From Hoylesella enoeca JCM 12259 (GTDB taxonomy: Bacteria; Bacteroidota; Bacteroidia; Bacteroidales; Bacteroidaceae), in contig NZ_BAIX01000004.1 in NCBI RefSeq assembly GCF_000613405.1, positions 1 to 64,000 of the forward strand: DNA of 64,000 nucleotides, read 5' to 3'. Below, one piece after another: positions 9,026-19,459 of the stretch; positions within the stretch are counted from its first letter, which is position 1, and every line of letters starts with the position of its first letter. A program made the translations under genes and the position numbers. The notes under the pieces are model-generated. The model was not told where the DNA came from, did no database searches, and saw nothing but the letters and a program-made list of their open reading frames with translations.

Positions 9026-9928
9026 TTAAGGAGCAACTTCAATATCAACGAAGACGGGATAATGGTCGGACACGGTGGAAATATCCTTCACTGCGCCATC
9101 GATAGAGAGCCGTTTCACGATCGTGCTACCTTTTTTGACAATCTTCGAAGCCGCTGTTTGATGCAGCAAAACATAGTCGATGGTTTCTCCGGGACTGTCG
9201 GGTAAACTGCCGTCTGTGGCACTCAGAATACTGAAATAGGCGCTGAGCACGGGGAAAGCAGACACTTCGGGCTTCCATCGGAACGAATCGTTGAGGTCGC
9301 CCAACAAGAAAACTGGTCCCGACAGATGGCTCACCTCATTGCAAATCGTGGTTGCACTGGCCTTGCGTTTGCTGTTGTTGAGATCCAAATGCGTGGCCAT
9401 CACCGTGAATTTAGGTAGTTGGGCGATGATCAACATCCGCCGTTCGTCGCCGTCCAAAGGCACATAAGTGACGCGACTCACACCGATCGACTTCTTCACC
9501 AATAGTCCGCAACCAATTCGTCCGCCATCGAACGATGCTGCCGAACCGAAAAACACATCATAATCAATGCCCGTCGCCTCTTTGATCTGCTGCAAGAGAT
9601 AACGTTTGCCACGGCTTGCCACAGCGCTGTCAAGCTCTTGAATGGCCACAATATCGGCATCCAAGGCTCGAATAACATCAGCAAACTGACGCGTGTGAGC
9701 ATCGCTGAAAGTTTTATCGGCCGTGTTGCTCTTGCAGTAAAACGAATTGTAGGTGAGCAACCGGATGCTTGCCGCTGTGGGTTTCCGATACGAGTAGTCA
9801 GTGGGTGAGATCGGAGGCGTGGGAATTTGGCCATTGTTCCCGTTGTTATCGTTATTGCCACAGCAGACTGTCGATATCGAGAAGAGGAGCAACAAGGCTC
9901 CGAAAGCGATAGAAGATATTTGTTTCAT
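9026..9928 (-). CDS. Endonuclease/exonuclease/phosphatase-family lipoprotein
   Basis: The 300-residue product starts MKQISSIAFGALLLLFSIST and has a lipobox-like ending TVCC, so it is probably a lipoprotein. A short Asn/Gly-rich linker leads to an endonuclease/exonuclease/phosphatase fold: LTYNSFY (N-terminal Asn), IVAIQELDS (metal-binding Glu), ATHLDLNN, LLGDLNDSF and a final SDHYPV with the catalytic Asp-His. PULs often carry a member of this family; roles include phosphodiesterase or phosphatase action on decorated glycans, but the substrate is unknown. It ends 10 bases before the GH89-GH3 start, so the two are likely co-transcribed. A palindrome array lies directly upstream. Confidence 0.85.
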   Translation of the reverse strand: MKQISSIAFGALLLLFSISTVCCGNNDNNGNNGQIPTPPISPTDYSYRKPTAASIRLLTYNSFYCKSNTADKTFSDAHTRQFADVIRALDADIVAIQELDSAVASRGKRYLLQQIKEATGIDYDVFFGSAASFDGGRIGCGLLVKKSIGVSRVTYVPLDGDERRMLIIAQLPKFTVMATHLDLNNSKRKASATTICNEVSHLSGPVFLLGDLNDSFRWKPEVSAFPVLSAYFSILSATDGSLPDSPGETIDYVLLHQTAASKIVKKGSTIVKRLSIDGAVKDISTVSDHYPVFVDIEVAP

Positions 9929-9944
9929 TATTGTCACTTTTTTG

Positions 9945-10208
9945 TTTCCGCCGGGGCGGAAAATGAGAAATCAACTTTTTTTGAGCTTCATCCACGGATG
10001 AAAAGCAATTTTTCGCTCATTCTGCATTTCATCCGCGGATGAAAGATTCATTTTCTCTTGTTTTGTGTTTCATCCACGGATGAAAGGCATTTTTTTGCTC
10101 ATTCTGCATTTCATCCACGGATGAACGGCTCACTTTTTCTTGTTTTGTGTTTCATCCACGGATGAAAAGCAATTTTGTGTTCATGCTGCCTTTCATCCGC
10201 GGTTGAAA
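9945..10208. repeat. Array of seven 18-bp palindromes with exact 41-bp period
   Basis: Units start at 9945, 9986, 10027, 10068, 10109, 10150 and 10191. Units two to six are close to TTTCATCCRCGGATGAAA. The first is TTTCCGCCGGGGCGGAAA, with different arms but still symmetric. The last has one arm mismatch. The 23-bp spacers alternate: those at 10004, 10086 and 10168 resemble each other, and those at 10045 and 10127 form a second type, giving an 82-bp higher-order period. The array fills the gap between SusD1 and the phosphatase-family gene inside the PUL. It could be a set of protein-binding sites on one helix face or a run of mRNA hairpins. It is not coding. Confidence 0.95.
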
Positions 10209-10253
10209 CAACATTTTGATCATTTCAGGCTCTCACCTCTCACTCCAATCATT

Positions 10254-12031
10254 TTACCAATTCGGATTCTGGGTGAGTCGGCCACCGTAAAGCGTGACCT
10301 GATCCTGCGGAATGGGGTAGAGATAATCGCGGTTTTCGGTCCATGTGCGAGCGTTTTTATGTATGTCGTGCACAATGACATTGCCGCCCGCCATGCCGTT
10401 AGCCAACTCCACGTTTTCGTTGAGCTTGAGAAAGACGGTGATTGCAGTCAACTCGGGATACGTTGCCTTGCTTGGTGCCGTGGATCCAGCATAGATACAG
10501 ATGTCGAGCGCATCATTCATGCCGTTGCCGTTCATGTCAAGCACTACGAATTTCTTTGTCGGATCGAGCGCCGGACAATAAATACCGCGGAATTGTTGTT
10601 CAAAAACCTTACCCTCTTTCCATCTCATCAGGTCGGCATAACGGAATCCTTCGCACAACAGTTCGATCGTTCTCTCGCGGCGAATCTCTAATATCACGCC
10701 CTTGTTTGCACCCGAGACGTTGGCATAACCGGTCTCGGCCGAGGCGAGATAAGCATCAGGAGCGGCGTTGGCTGCTGCCATGTTGATACCTGGCATACCC
10801 ACACGTTGCCTGATTTTCAGCACCGATGCGTCAAGATCCGACTGTGTGAGTGTTCCCAATTCGGCCTTAGCTCAGCGTAATTAAGATAAACTTCGGCTGC
10901 GCGGAACAAGATCATGTCGTTATAAGACTTGTTGTAATTGTCCTGACTCTTATCCGTCACCCATTTGATGAGCTGATAACCCGTGGTCGTGGAAGCAAAA
11001 CTCGGTGAGAGGATCTGCGTGTCTCCGATGCGGGTATAGCCCGGAGCGATAACCGTTTGAGCCAAACGCGGATCGCGATTCTGCATCTCCTGATAGTAAG
11101 TCATTGTGGAGTAGCCGGCTTGGTCGGTAAATCTTGTACCATCGCTCATTAAATAGCTATCCACGATCTTCTTGTTGAGACCGGGCTTCGAACCGCCGCT
11201 GATGAAGTATTGGTTGACACTATGCACGATGTTTAATCCCAAATTATAGTTGCGCGCAAGGATAACTTCTGTATCCTTAGCGTCGTTTGAAGCGAAGAGA
11301 TCTCTATAAGGCGTGGTCCCCTTACTATAAATCGCATAGGGACTATTGTCCATAAACTGTTTGGAAGCATTGACAGCTTCTGTCAGATAGGCGTCATAAC
11401 CATCGATTCCGTGATATTTTCGGAAGGTGCCTTCAAACAAAAAGATACGCGATTTCAATGCAAGTGCAGTCCATTTGGTCACGCGATACTTGCTCTTTGT
11501 CGTCGAAAGATGATCAATGGCATAGTTGATGTCGGCCAGTATATTGCTCATCAATTCATTGCGCGGCGTACGAGCCTCATACAACTTATCGTCGGTGGAC
11601 GTGAGCGGTTGATCAAACCAGGGCACTTCTCCAAATCTTTTGACTTTCTCGAAATAGAAGTAAGCCCTGAAAAAACGAGCTACTCCGTCATACTCTTCAC
11701 GTACACTGGCATCCGAACAACGCACAGAGTTTTTGAGATAAGTATTGATATCCGACAGCATTTGCCATGACCAACCGCCGCCGGAAGCCGGAACAGTGCG
11801 AGTGCCAAGCACTTCCGAGGTCAATGCTGTGGGTATGACGATATCCGAAGTTTCGCCGTAGATGTTCTCGGCAGCAGGTATCAAGGCATAGAATCCATTG
11901 GTATAGGCTTCTAATTCGGCTTTGTTGTTGAAATAATTCGTGCCTGCCAGAGTGTCCTGTGGTGTTCGTTCCAAATCGCAACTCGCAACGAATAACGTTG
12001 CTGCGAGCGTTATATAAGTGATTGTTTTCAT
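10254..12031 (-). CDS. SusD/RagB-family glycan-binding lipoprotein (SusD1), one frameshift
   Basis: Adding one base near 10868 joins two frames into a 592-residue protein, normal for SusD. The first frame ends NYAEL... and the second resumes at LGTLTQSDLD, so GAGGCT may have been read as GAGCT. The N-terminus MKTITYITLAATLFVASC carries a lipobox. The SusD fold is shown by the RTPQDTL start of the mature protein, the FRAYFYF and YEARTPRNE helices and the C-terminal ERTIELLCEGFRYADLMRWK motif. It should sit on the outer leaflet over SusC1 and capture glycan. It follows SusC1 by 12 bases. The frame break looks artificial. Confidence 0.9.
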
Positions 12032-12043
12032 AAATATGTCTGT

Positions 12044-15000
12044 CTAAAAGGTGATGTCAAGTCCGAAAGAGAATGTCTTTGAATAGGGATATACGCGTCC
12101 GTTGGAATCCACAGCCAACTGTTCTGGATCGAGATATTTGTTGTCAAGTGCAGTGAAAGTGAATAGATTCTCTCCGCTGAAATAAACTCTCACCTTATTG
12201 ATATTGATCTTTCGTGTCAGCGATGCAGGTAACGTGTAACCCAACGTGAGATTTTTCACGCGACAATAAGCTAAGTTTTGAAGATAACGATCATTGACAT
12301 AGCTCATCGCATTGCCGTTGCGTGCGAGGTCTGCGGCTGCCGCGGGAAGTAAGAATCAAGATTATCGGTTCGCCAAACCTTATTTTCGAAGTCGGCAGGA
12401 ATGAATGATGAGTAAGCACGGGCATACGGTCCCCAAAACATCATATTGTTGCCGCCGGGATAAAGATTCTGTTTCCCAACGCCTTGGAGGAAGATCGAGA
12501 AATCGATTCCATTCCAAGCGAGATTCGCATTGAAGCCATAGTGATAGCGAGCGGTGCTGTTTCCCAGTTTCACCAAGTCACCATGATCTTCCAAGGTGCC
12601 TTTCCCGTTATCGATCTTTTTGCTTCCGTCCAAATCGGAATAGATCAGATCACCGGCTTTATCGGTGAAACGTGAGTTGATAAAACTTTGATCCACGCCT
12701 CTCGAAACAGCTTCTTGATCTGTCCGGTAGATGCCTTCGATACGGTATCCCCAAATCTCTCCCCATTCCATTCCTTCATAATAACGTCCCAGGGTTTTGG
12801 TTTCATTGCCATGATATTTGATCAATTTAGATTTGCTGTCGGCCAAAGAGACAGCGAATCCATAGGTGAACGGTTTGCCGGCAAGATTGAAACGGTCGTT
12901 CCATCCCAGCACGATCTCATAACCATTGGTGCGTAATTGGCCATTGTTTTCAAGTGGAGCAGCATAGCCATAGACATCGGGTAGAGTGAGCGAAGTGGCT
13001 AACATGTCTTTCGTATCACGTCGATAGAAGTCTAATGTGGCTGTCAATCGATTATTGAAGAAGCCGAGATCGAGTCCGATATTCTTCGTTACAATAGTCT
13101 CCCAAGTAAGATCACCCGACACGGGACTGTCTAACTGGGAATAAGCCACATATTGATTGTCGAAAATATAATTGAACTTAGCAGACGATTTCACTTGTAC
13201 GCGCCGGATGTAAGGATAATAGGGGTTGGCATATCCGTCTGTAACCTGATTGCCGAGAGAGCCCACCGAGAAACGGATCTTCATGTTATCCACCGCCTTT
13301 TTCAGTGGATTAAAGAACGGTTCGTCGCTGATGCGCCAACCGACAGCCACAGATGGGAAGAAACCCCAGCGACTTCCTTTCGGGAAACGCGATGTGCCGT
13401 CATAGCGCATGTTTACTTCGGCTAAGTATTTACCGGCATAATCATAGCTGATCCGGCCGAAATAGCCCAGCAAAGCATATTCATGTTGACCGCCTTTAAC
13501 TCCTTTGTCGCCCGTTCCCAAGGCTAAATCGTTGAGAATATTCGACAAAAGATTACGCACCGAAGCCTCGGTGTTCTTGTATTTACCAGTCTCGCGGTTC
13601 ACGCCGGCAACAACATTGAAATTGTGCAAACTGTCAAACGTCTTCTGATAAGTGGCATACAGATCATAGACATAATATTCTTCCTTGGTGTTGATCTCTT
13701 TGAGACGATTGCCGAAGAAGCCGGATGTAGCCTCCAAAAGTACGCCTGGACGTTCCGAATACGTGAAACCGGCCTGGCGGAAAGTCTTCTCCTTATTATA
13801 TTTACGATAGCTGACATTCCCAACGAGATCCAATCCTTCGGCCAGATGTGCCACAGCGTTGAGCGCAAAGGTCACTTGCGTCTTGTCTACTTTGGTAAAA
13901 CCGTCGCCTTGACGCAGCATCGCGGCGAATCCGTCAGCTGGTTTGTTGGCCGAAGGAGCATACGTATAAACGTTGGATCCATCCGGATTGTAAGGCATGA
14001 CATAAGGCATGGCATGAAACATCAAGTTTCCGAAATTGCCGCCATCTTCATAATCATAGCCAGGCGATTTGTATTTCGACTTGAAAAGCATGGCGGTGGC
14101 TGTGAGTTTCAGCCACGGATTCACTTGTGCACCAAACTTGCTGGTAAATGTCTTGGTCTTATATTTATCCGTGTTAAGGGCATAAATACCTTTATGATCA
14201 TTGAGATTGGCGCTGATCACATAGTTCAGCTTGTCTGTTCCGCCCGAAATGTTGAGGTTATGATTCCATGTTGGCTGACTGAAATCAAACAAATAGTTGT
14301 ACCAATCGAAGTTCCCGTAATAGCGATACCTGCCGTCGCTGCCTGTAACCACCCATGGACGGGCAGGATTTTCGGTTTTGTCGAAACGGCGAGATTCCAA
14401 TTCCGCGTAGTCGCTCTGCGTGTAATTGGTGTAGCTGCTATTGTTCATTGACATATTGAAAGCATCGGCGATTCTTGCTGCATCATAGCCGGTGGTGATG
14501 AAATCGGTCTTGGTTGTGGGACTGGAAAAGCTGAACCGACCGTTATAAGTGATGTGTGAAGTGCCGTCTTTGCCTGATTTCGTCGTGACAAGAATCACAC
14601 CGAAGCCGGCACGCGCACCGTAAATGGCAGCCGAAGCAGCGTCTTTCAATACCGAAATTGACTCGATGTCGTTGGGATTGAGCCTATCGATACTGCCTTC
14701 CACACCGTCGATGAGCACCAACGGAGCACCCGAATTGACGATTGAAGTGGCTCCACGGATATTCATTCGCGTGGCTTCACCCGGCGTTCCGGATGCAAAC
14801 GTGATGTTGAGATTAGGCACTTGACCCTGCAACATCTGTCCGACATTCGACACGGGGCGATCTTTCAGTTGCTCGGCAGTCACAGCACTCACGGCGCCAA
14901 TCAGATTCGCTTTCTTTCGCGAACCGTAACCCACAACCACAACTTCATCCAAGGCATTGTTGTCCTCGGTCAAAACGATATTCAGCGAGCGGTTTCCATT

Positions 15001-15533
15001 CGTGCGAATGTCTTGCTGCTGGAACCCGATATACGAAATCTGGACCATGGAATTGTCTCTGACACGCAGGCTGAAACGTCCGTCAACGTCGGTCAGCGTG
15101 CCGTTTTTGGTACCTTTTTCATAGACGCTTGCCCCGACAATGGGATCTCCATGACTGTCTTTCACGGTTCCGCTGACGCGTCGCCAGTCGCCTTGCGCAC
15201 TACCTGAGGCCTTTGATGCGGCTTATCTGATATGACAATCGACTTAGAAGAGACGATTTTGTATTCCAGATTGCGCCCTTCCAGCACGGCATCGAGCACC
15301 GCCTGCACAGTTTCATTGGTGCGCGAAACGGTGATGTCTCGCCGCTCATCGATCACCACATTGCGGTAAGAAAATCGATAAGTGGTTTGTTTTTCGATGG
15401 CGCCGAACACTTGTTTTAAAGACACATTGCGCAGATTCAATGTCACTGTTTGTGTCTGTGCGCGAGCCGTCAGGCCGCAAATGCAGAACAGCAACATCAA
15501 AGCGCCGCATTTGATAAAATGGTGTACATTCAT
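12044..15533 (-). CDS. SusC/RagA-family TonB-dependent transporter with STN domain (SusC1), two frameshifts
   Basis: Three frames join with one added base near 15183 and one near 12326 to give 1163 residues. Signal peptide at the N-terminus (MNVHHFIKCGALMLLFCICG), then a secretin/TonB short N-terminal (STN) domain at about residues 25-80, a carboxypeptidase-regulatory-like domain opening GTVKDSHGDPIVGASVYEKG, a TonB box region (EVVVVGYGS), the plug and a 22-strand barrel ending SFGLDITF. STN-bearing SusC proteins usually signal to an anti-sigma factor and ECF sigma factor, but neither is in this window. It forms the transport pair with SusD1. Restored length and motifs argue that the gene is functional. 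Confidence 0.9.
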
Positions 15534-15686
15534 TGTTAATAGCGGTTTAAGTTAGACTTTTAACTGAATTCTGATTTATATTAATTAAGACACAGGCGTG
15601 CAAAGAATGTACCGAAAAAATCAAAGGATTAACATTTGATAAGAATTAATGTTTAGACAGAAAACGAGTTTGTAACAGTCTGCTGA

Positions 15687-15760
15687 TGATTAACCATTAA
15701 ACGGCTTGCCATTAACCGTTGATCACGCGCCGTTTAACGGTTAATGGTATCGTGATTGAC
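15687..15760. repeat. Dispersed palindromic repeat, copy (b)
   Basis: In the 306-bp gap between SusC1 and GH31, a 17-bp stem with one mismatch pairs the stretch near 15690-15706 (ATTAACCATTAAACGGC) with one near 15730-15746. Additional TTAACGGTTAATGG words allow alternative folds. The rest of the gap (15534-15686 and 15761-15839) shows no gene and no clear promoter box. Confidence 0.7.
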
Positions 15761-15839
15761 CGTTACTTGCGATGCAATTGATAGCGCATTAATCCCCAGC
15801 GATATATAAATGGTTTTTCTGGATACGCCTTTCGCTCTC

Positions 15840-17435
15840 TTATTTCTGCTTAATCCGCTCAAAGTAAGGGAGTCGATCAAGCGGCACATGGATCTTGATC
15901 GTGCGCCCGCCCCTATGGATTCGACCTTGATCATCTGTCCATTTCCCTGGGGGCAAAACGACGTTGCGCGTATTCTTATCATCAATAATAGGCGCAACAA
16001 GATATTTGTCGCCCAACATAAACTGGTCTTTTATCTGGGCATAACCTTGATGCGGGAAGACGTATTCCATGTTGCGCACAATGGGTTCGCCCGTTGTTGC
16101 CGACTGTTTGGCGCACGACAGGATGTAGCTTCCAAACTTTTGATGCAGCTTGGCCATGCGGCGGACAATGTCAAGATTATCTTTGTCAAGGATACGCCAC
16201 GGTGCAACGGAAAACTGCATCATAGGCATCAGCGCATGCACTTGGGCTGAACGAACGATAAGACGCTGGTCGAACTGATCAGCATTCACATTCATGAACG
16301 AGCGGAAAGAGCCTCCGCCGATCATGTCGGGGCAAGTGTAAGCATAGCCCAGCAAGCCTGCGGCGATCATATCGGGTATGAGTAGGCGCACAGCTCGCCA
16401 AGAATAGTCCTTGTCTCCCAGCCGTTGCACCAGCTCCCGGCATCCCATTTGCCAACCTGCACGGTATTCATTGAAGGGAAACTCACAGCCGATCTCTGCC
16501 CAAGCACGTGTGTGGTCTACTGCAATGCTGCCCGCTTTGAACGGCACGAGATCCCTACGGTCGTAGAAATTGTTGTCGCCGCCGTCGAATTTAAATCCGT
16601 CTACGCCATAGGCTTGTTGTATATCGCGTAGCTGTTGGATCAAATAAGCCTTCGCTCCGGGGTTGGTTAAATCGAAACAAGCACTCTGTCCATTCCACCA
16701 TTTGATCATGGCAGGATCGCCGCTGGTATCTTTCAGCAGCAGTCCTTTGGCTGTGAGAGAACGATATTCGGGGCTGTCGGCCGAGACAAATGGACTGATC
16801 CACAGCATCACTTTGAATCCCATTCGGTGAAGTTGAGCTATCATGCCCTGCGGATTGGGGAACTTGTCGGGCTTAAACTCAAAGTTTCCGTAATAGCGCT
16901 GCCAGTTATCGTCTATCATGATGATGCCTGTCGGGAATCCATTCTTCACGATGTTTTCGGCATAATTTAGTATGTCTCGTTGATTTTGGTTGTACATCAA
17001 CTCTATCCACGTGTTATATTGCGGCATTGTGAAAAACAGTTCGTCGGGCAGTTTGCCGCTGGGCACGAAGTGTTTATGTGCTGCATCGAGATAAGCCTCA
17101 CGCAGCGTGCTGCCTCCCCGATTGATTTTCACCTTGCCGTAATCAGACTCTATACGGATGTTATTGCCCGAAACCGTGAAGCGGAAAGGGCGATCGCTCC
17201 ACACATAACGTCCCCGGCTGGAAACCAACAAGGGCGAAACCTGATTGTTATAGTTGTGATTAGCCATATCAACCGTTTCGAGTGGGGCGACATAAGGCAT
17301 TTTAGAACCTAATGCAGTGGCGCCACCCCACCAATATTCATCCTGTTCGAAGACAATGTCTGTGATCTGTTGTGCCGTTGAAACACCGCAGATCAGACAG
17401 AGCACAAGTATTAATCGGCATTTCACGTACATCAT
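15840..17435 (-). CDS. Glycoside hydrolase family 31 enzyme
   Basis: The 531-residue product has a signal peptide (MMYVKCRLILVLCLICGVSTA). A GH31 (beta/alpha)8 barrel follows: MPQYNTWIELMYNQNQ, IIMIDDNWQ, the nucleophile region GVDGFKFDGGD and the acid/base region YTCPDMIGGGS. The layout resembles the compact MYORG-like branch, whose best-known activity is alpha-galactosidase, but GH31 also includes alpha-glucosidases and alpha-GalNAcases, so the sugar is uncertain. It lies between the two SusC/SusD pairs on the same strand and should act in the periplasm or at the surface on oligosaccharides imported by either pair. Start could also be the second Met. Confidence 0.85.
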   Translation of the reverse strand: MMYVKCRLILVLCLICGVSTAQQITDIVFEQDEYWWGGATALGSKMPYVAPLETVDMANHNYNNQVSPLLVSSRGRYVWSDRPFRFTVSGNNIRIESDYGKVKINRGGSTLREAYLDAAHKHFVPSGKLPDELFFTMPQYNTWIELMYNQNQRDILNYAENIVKNGFPTGIIMIDDNWQRYYGNFEFKPDKFPNPQGMIAQLHRMGFKVMLWISPFVSADSPEYRSLTAKGLLLKDTSGDPAMIKWWNGQSACFDLTNPGAKAYLIQQLRDIQQAYGVDGFKFDGGDNNFYDRRDLVPFKAGSIAVDHTRAWAEIGCEFPFNEYRAGWQMGCRELVQRLGDKDYSWRAVRLLIPDMIAAGLLGYAYTCPDMIGGGSFRSFMNVNADQFDQRLIVRSAQVHALMPMMQFSVAPWRILDKDNLDIVRRMAKLHQKFGSYILSCAKQSATTGEPIVRNMEYVFPHQGYAQIKDQFMLGDKYLVAPIIDDKNTRNVVLPPGKWTDDQGRIHRGGRTIKIHVPLDRLPYFERIKQK

Positions 17436-17487
17436 CTGTCACACTTTTTTGTAGAAATTTGATTAGCAAATAGATACGCTTTGCCAT

Positions 17488-17550
17488 GCAACTCACCGTT
17501 AATCGCGCGACAACTAACTGTTAGTTGCACGCCGATTAACGGTTGGTTGC
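17488..17550. repeat. Dispersed palindromic repeat, copy (c)
   Basis: An imperfect inverted repeat of about 31 bp per arm with a two-base centre, built from GCAACTCACCGTTAATCG and GTTAGTTGCACGCCGATTAA words. It lies between SusD2 and GH31 and could act as an intercistronic hairpin in the PUL message. Confidence 0.75.
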
Positions 17551-17689
17551 TGCGCAATCCGATATTATTTGCAAATGACCGGATGCCAAGTTTGATTTGA
17601 TCGATTTACAAATCGTATTGCAACAAGGGATCGGATGCGCTGTCGATCCGTTCGGAATTCATTATAAATGATGAATGGCGAATCATGGA

Positions 17690-19444
17690 TTAATTCGAAG
17701 TTGGATTTTGCTCCAGCGTTCCGTTATAGGCATTGATGGCCGACTGCGGGATGAAATAGATCACGCGGTAGTCCGTTGCTGGTATATCGACCATCGGTTT
17801 ATGTGGACCTGGATAGCGACGGGTGAGTAAATCGCCGTTGCGGAACACGTCGTAACTGCGTTCGGCTTGGTAAGCCAGTTCCAGCTGACGCTCTTTGTCG
17901 ACGAGACGCTTGGCTGTCGTCGCAGTGAATTGCGCCGCCGTGTACTCGCCTCCAACGATGGCACGACCGCGAATCACGTTGACATCGGCCATCGCTGACG
18001 TCAGATTACCCAACTTCACATATGCTTCGGCACGATTGAGATACATCTCATCGAGGCGCGAAACAATCGGGGAGTAAAGTTGATTTTCGCCTCCGCCCTG
18101 ACGGGAACATTTCACGATGTAGAACATCGGATATACGCGGTTGAGCTTTATTTGGTAATCAAGCACGCCTTCATAGGTGTTCCCGTCCTTGTAATGAATG
18201 GAATAGCGGCGTTGCGAAGCATCAACGGCAGTCAGCGTATAGTTAGTGGTGGTGTTGTCTTCGGTTATCGAACAGGTCACAATGCCACCGGCAGTCTGTT
18301 TGTAAGGTGCTTGCACGTAATTGAAATTCACTTGCGATCCATCGGCAGCATATACGTTTTTGATGAAACGGAATACAGGTGTGTATTTATCATTATCTTT
18401 CACATACTGAGGTTCGATGAATTGTGCGCGAATATCAGTGTAATGGTGGTTGAACCAATCGTTTTCGCCGGTCTCATTGAGCATCGACAGATACTTCGCA
18501 CTGGCATACATCTCACCCCAACCCATGCCGCCGATGTTCGAATACATACCACCGATGGTGTAATAATAGTCGTCTCCTGAGTATTCTGACTCTACACGTT
18601 TGACAACAAAGATGTTTTCGGTGTTATCTTCGGGCGCTAACGTGTTTGATTTTCCATAATTTTCACGCGGCAGGAGTTTGAATTTTCCAGAGTCGATTAC
18701 CTTGGTTGCATATTCGACCGACTTCTTTGCATAAGTCGTGTTGGGATTTTCATAAGTGCCACTCATATAGAGATAAATGCGGCTTAACATCGCCCAAGCA
18801 GCTTCGCGAGATGCAAAGATGCACTTCTTGGCACCGTGCAGGTCGACGGTCATCAGTTGGGCGGCTTTCTCCAAGTCGTTGATGGCTTGCTCATAAGTCT
18901 CTTTCACAGTGGAGCGCGACGGCAATCGGGTGTTCACCGGATCGTCGGGTGTGCCATTGACAAGAGGTAATCCGAGATTCTTTTCAGGATTCTGAGCATA
19001 GGGTTTGCCAAAAGCGCGACAGAGATAGAAATACAACATCCCACGCAGATAATAGCATTCGCCCAATTGTGTGTCCATTGTGGCATTCTGTCCTTCGGCT
19101 GTCGACTTGATGATATTCGATGTCTGGGCAATCACTTTATAGCTGTAATCCCAGAAATTTTGCAACCGATAGTTGTTCGGTGTGCGTGAATAAGAGATGA
19201 ATTCGTAGAAAGCGTCGGTCGAAGTACCGCGAATCACGATGTTATCGCCCGCATATTCGCCGCACCGATACATCGGATCCGACCATGTTTTGAGGTAACC
19301 GTAGCACCCGTTCAACAGTGAAGAAAACGTCTCTTGAATGTCTTTCTTCACCCTGTCGCCCTCCATCATATACTCGGGATGGCGTTCGACGCTGCACGAA
19401 AGCAATGCCATGACAGCGACAATCGATATAAATAGCTTCTTCAT
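17690..19444 (-). CDS. SusD/RagB-family glycan-binding lipoprotein (SusD2)
   Basis: This intact 584-residue protein starts MKKLFISIVAVMALLSCS, with a lipobox ending in Cys17. SusD landmarks are present: an N-terminal TPR-like region (YYLRGMLYFYLCRAFGKPYAQ), then ATVKETYEQAINDLEKAA-type helices, and a C-terminal DKERQLELAYQAERSYDVFRNG motif. It starts 15 bases after SusC2 ends, the usual order for the pair, and is predicted to be an outer-membrane surface lipoprotein that hands glycan to SusC2. Ligand specificity cannot be read from the sequence. Confidence 0.92.
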   Translation of the reverse strand: MKKLFISIVAVMALLSCSVERHPEYMMEGDRVKKDIQETFSSLLNGCYGYLKTWSDPMYRCGEYAGDNIVIRGTSTDAFYEFISYSRTPNNYRLQNFWDYSYKVIAQTSNIIKSTAEGQNATMDTQLGECYYLRGMLYFYLCRAFGKPYAQNPEKNLGLPLVNGTPDDPVNTRLPSRSTVKETYEQAINDLEKAAQLMTVDLHGAKKCIFASREAAWAMLSRIYLYMSGTYENPNTTYAKKSVEYATKVIDSGKFKLLPRENYGKSNTLAPEDNTENIFVVKRVESEYSGDDYYYTIGGMYSNIGGMGWGEMYASAKYLSMLNETGENDWFNHHYTDIRAQFIEPQYVKDNDKYTPVFRFIKNVYAADGSQVNFNYVQAPYKQTAGGIVTCSITEDNTTTNYTLTAVDASQRRYSIHYKDGNTYEGVLDYQIKLNRVYPMFYIVKCSRQGGGENQLYSPIVSRLDEMYLNRAEAYVKLGNLTSAMADVNVIRGRAIVGGEYTAAQFTATTAKRLVDKERQLELAYQAERSYDVFRNGDLLTRRYPGPHKPMVDIPATDYRVIYFIPQSAINAYNGTLEQNPTSN

Positions 19445-19459
19445 AGTGACTTAAACAAT

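Noticed and set aside
9945-10208. CRISPR array
   Set aside because: The repeats are only 18 bp and palindromic, the spacers repeat in an alternating pattern instead of being unique, and no cas gene is present.
13624-14451. 275-residue plus-strand frame opposite SusC1
   Set aside because: Antisense shadow of a well-supported SusC barrel; no start context or domain.
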